This document shows, in pieces, positions 39,748-40,107 of a DNA stretch of 40,107 nt. Source of the DNA: Pseudomonadota bacterium (lineage in GTDB: Bacteria; Pseudomonadota; Gammaproteobacteria; Pseudomonadales; Pseudomonadaceae); the NCBI GenBank assembly GCA_023388335.1, contig JAEWGL010000143.1:1-40107 (forward strand), given 5' to 3'. The stretch's first letter is position 1, and every line of letters starts with the position of its first letter. Below the pieces are notes generated by a model. That model made no database searches. It was not told the DNA's origin and saw nothing but the letters and a program-made list of their open reading frames with translations. A program made the position numbers and the translations under genes.

Positions 39748-40107
39748 CTAGAAGAAGCTCAGGCCTACATGGAACAGCTTTTCGACGTCGCGGATGTACT
39801 TTTTATCCACAACGAAGAGAATCACATGGTCCCCGGCTTCGATCACCGTGTCGTTATGGGCGATGAGTACTTCTTCGGCGCGGATGATCGCGCCGATGGT
39901 GGTCCCCGGCGGCAGGTCGATGTCTTCGATGGTCTTGCCGATCACCTTGCTCGACTTCGAATCGCCGTGGGCGATCGCTTCGATGGCCTCGGCGGCACCG
40001 CGGCGCAGCGAATGCACGCTGACAATGTCGCCACGGCGCACGTGCGCCAGCAGGGTGCCGATGGTTGCCAGCTGCGGGCTGATGGCGATGTCGATCTCGC
40101 CACCCTG
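39748..40107 (-). CDS. trkA: Trk potassium uptake protein TrkA, C-terminal part (5' end outside window)
   Basis: TrkA is the NAD(H)-binding cytoplasmic regulator of the TrkH/TrkG potassium uptake channel. The last 119 codons are present, with the frame open to the right edge. The sequence covers the second TrkA-C (RCK) domain: GKTIEDIDLPPGTTIGAIIR, AEEVLIAHNDTVIEAGDHVI and the ending VEKLFHVGLSFF. The gene is on the reverse strand with the TPR gene downstream. It holds a DnaA box near its end (39803-39811). Confidence 0.95.
   Translation of the reverse strand, partial: QGGEIDIAISPQLATIGTLLAHVRRGDIVSVHSLRRGAAEAIEAIAHGDSKSSKVIGKTIEDIDLPPGTTIGAIIRAEEVLIAHNDTVIEAGDHVILFVVDKKYIRDVEKLFHVGLSFF
39803..39811 (+). 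promoter_or_regulatory. Perfect DnaA box inside trkA
   Basis: TTATCCACA, exact consensus. Confidence 0.5.

Overview
The window is chromosomal DNA of a fluorescent pseudomonad, most likely of the Pseudomonas putida group. It opens in the 3' end of gyrB and closes with plsC-like, gmhB, glyS, glyQ, tag, lpxL/htrB-like, TPR and trkA genes, the near-oriC order I know from P. putida. The flanks are GC-rich, hold a typical Pseudomonas REP-like repeat and four perfect TTATCCACA DnaA boxes.

Almost two thirds of the window (950-26787, 25,838 bp) is one complete Tn7-like transposon. It lies five bases after the gyrB stop codon. Its ends are perfect 18-bp inverted repeats (TGTCGATGGGCACATTAA) with further TGTCG-type sites just inside each end, and it is flanked by a 5-bp target duplication, TACGT. 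The original gyrB terminator now sits beyond the right end (26801-26840), and the element supplies a replacement hairpin inside its left end (1005-1036). The core genes tnsA-tnsB-tnsC-tniQ (10602-16136) overlap each other by 4 nt and lie in the middle of the element, with cargo on both sides.

Left cargo: a 1,645-residue single-chain type ISP restriction-modification enzyme; a retron (reverse transcriptase with the diagnostic NAxxH and VTG motifs, an 84-residue small protein before it, and a structured upstream region that may be the msr-msd RNA); a small ParC-like protein; and a HsdM-HsdS-like protein that lacks the methyltransferase NPPY/F motif and lies back to back with tnsA. Right cargo: a small hypothetical gene; a serine recombinase with two ParB/RepB-like genes and a divergent small DNA-binding protein; a GHKL ATPase paired with a STAS-like/winged-helix protein; a small polar protein with a YegP-like protein; and an archaeo-eukaryotic primase plus SF2 helicase of the TOTE type. 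The cargo reads as a mobile defence island. A perfect Pseudomonas chromosomal parS sequence (26726-26741) lies inside the right end, so the element carries a host-type centromere site to a place near oriC.

Right of the element (26793-40107) is ordinary chromosome: a metallo-beta-lactamase-fold hydrolase with a TSUP (TauE/SafE) exporter and a tiny coupled ORF between them, probably for sulfur metabolism; a LysR regulator divergent from a GMC flavoprotein oxidoreductase and an MHS-type transporter; then phospholipid, LPS-heptose, glycyl-tRNA synthetase, DNA repair, lipid A and potassium-uptake genes. I saw no tRNA, rRNA, CRISPR array or insertion sequence. Statements about families come from memory of their motifs; no database search was run.
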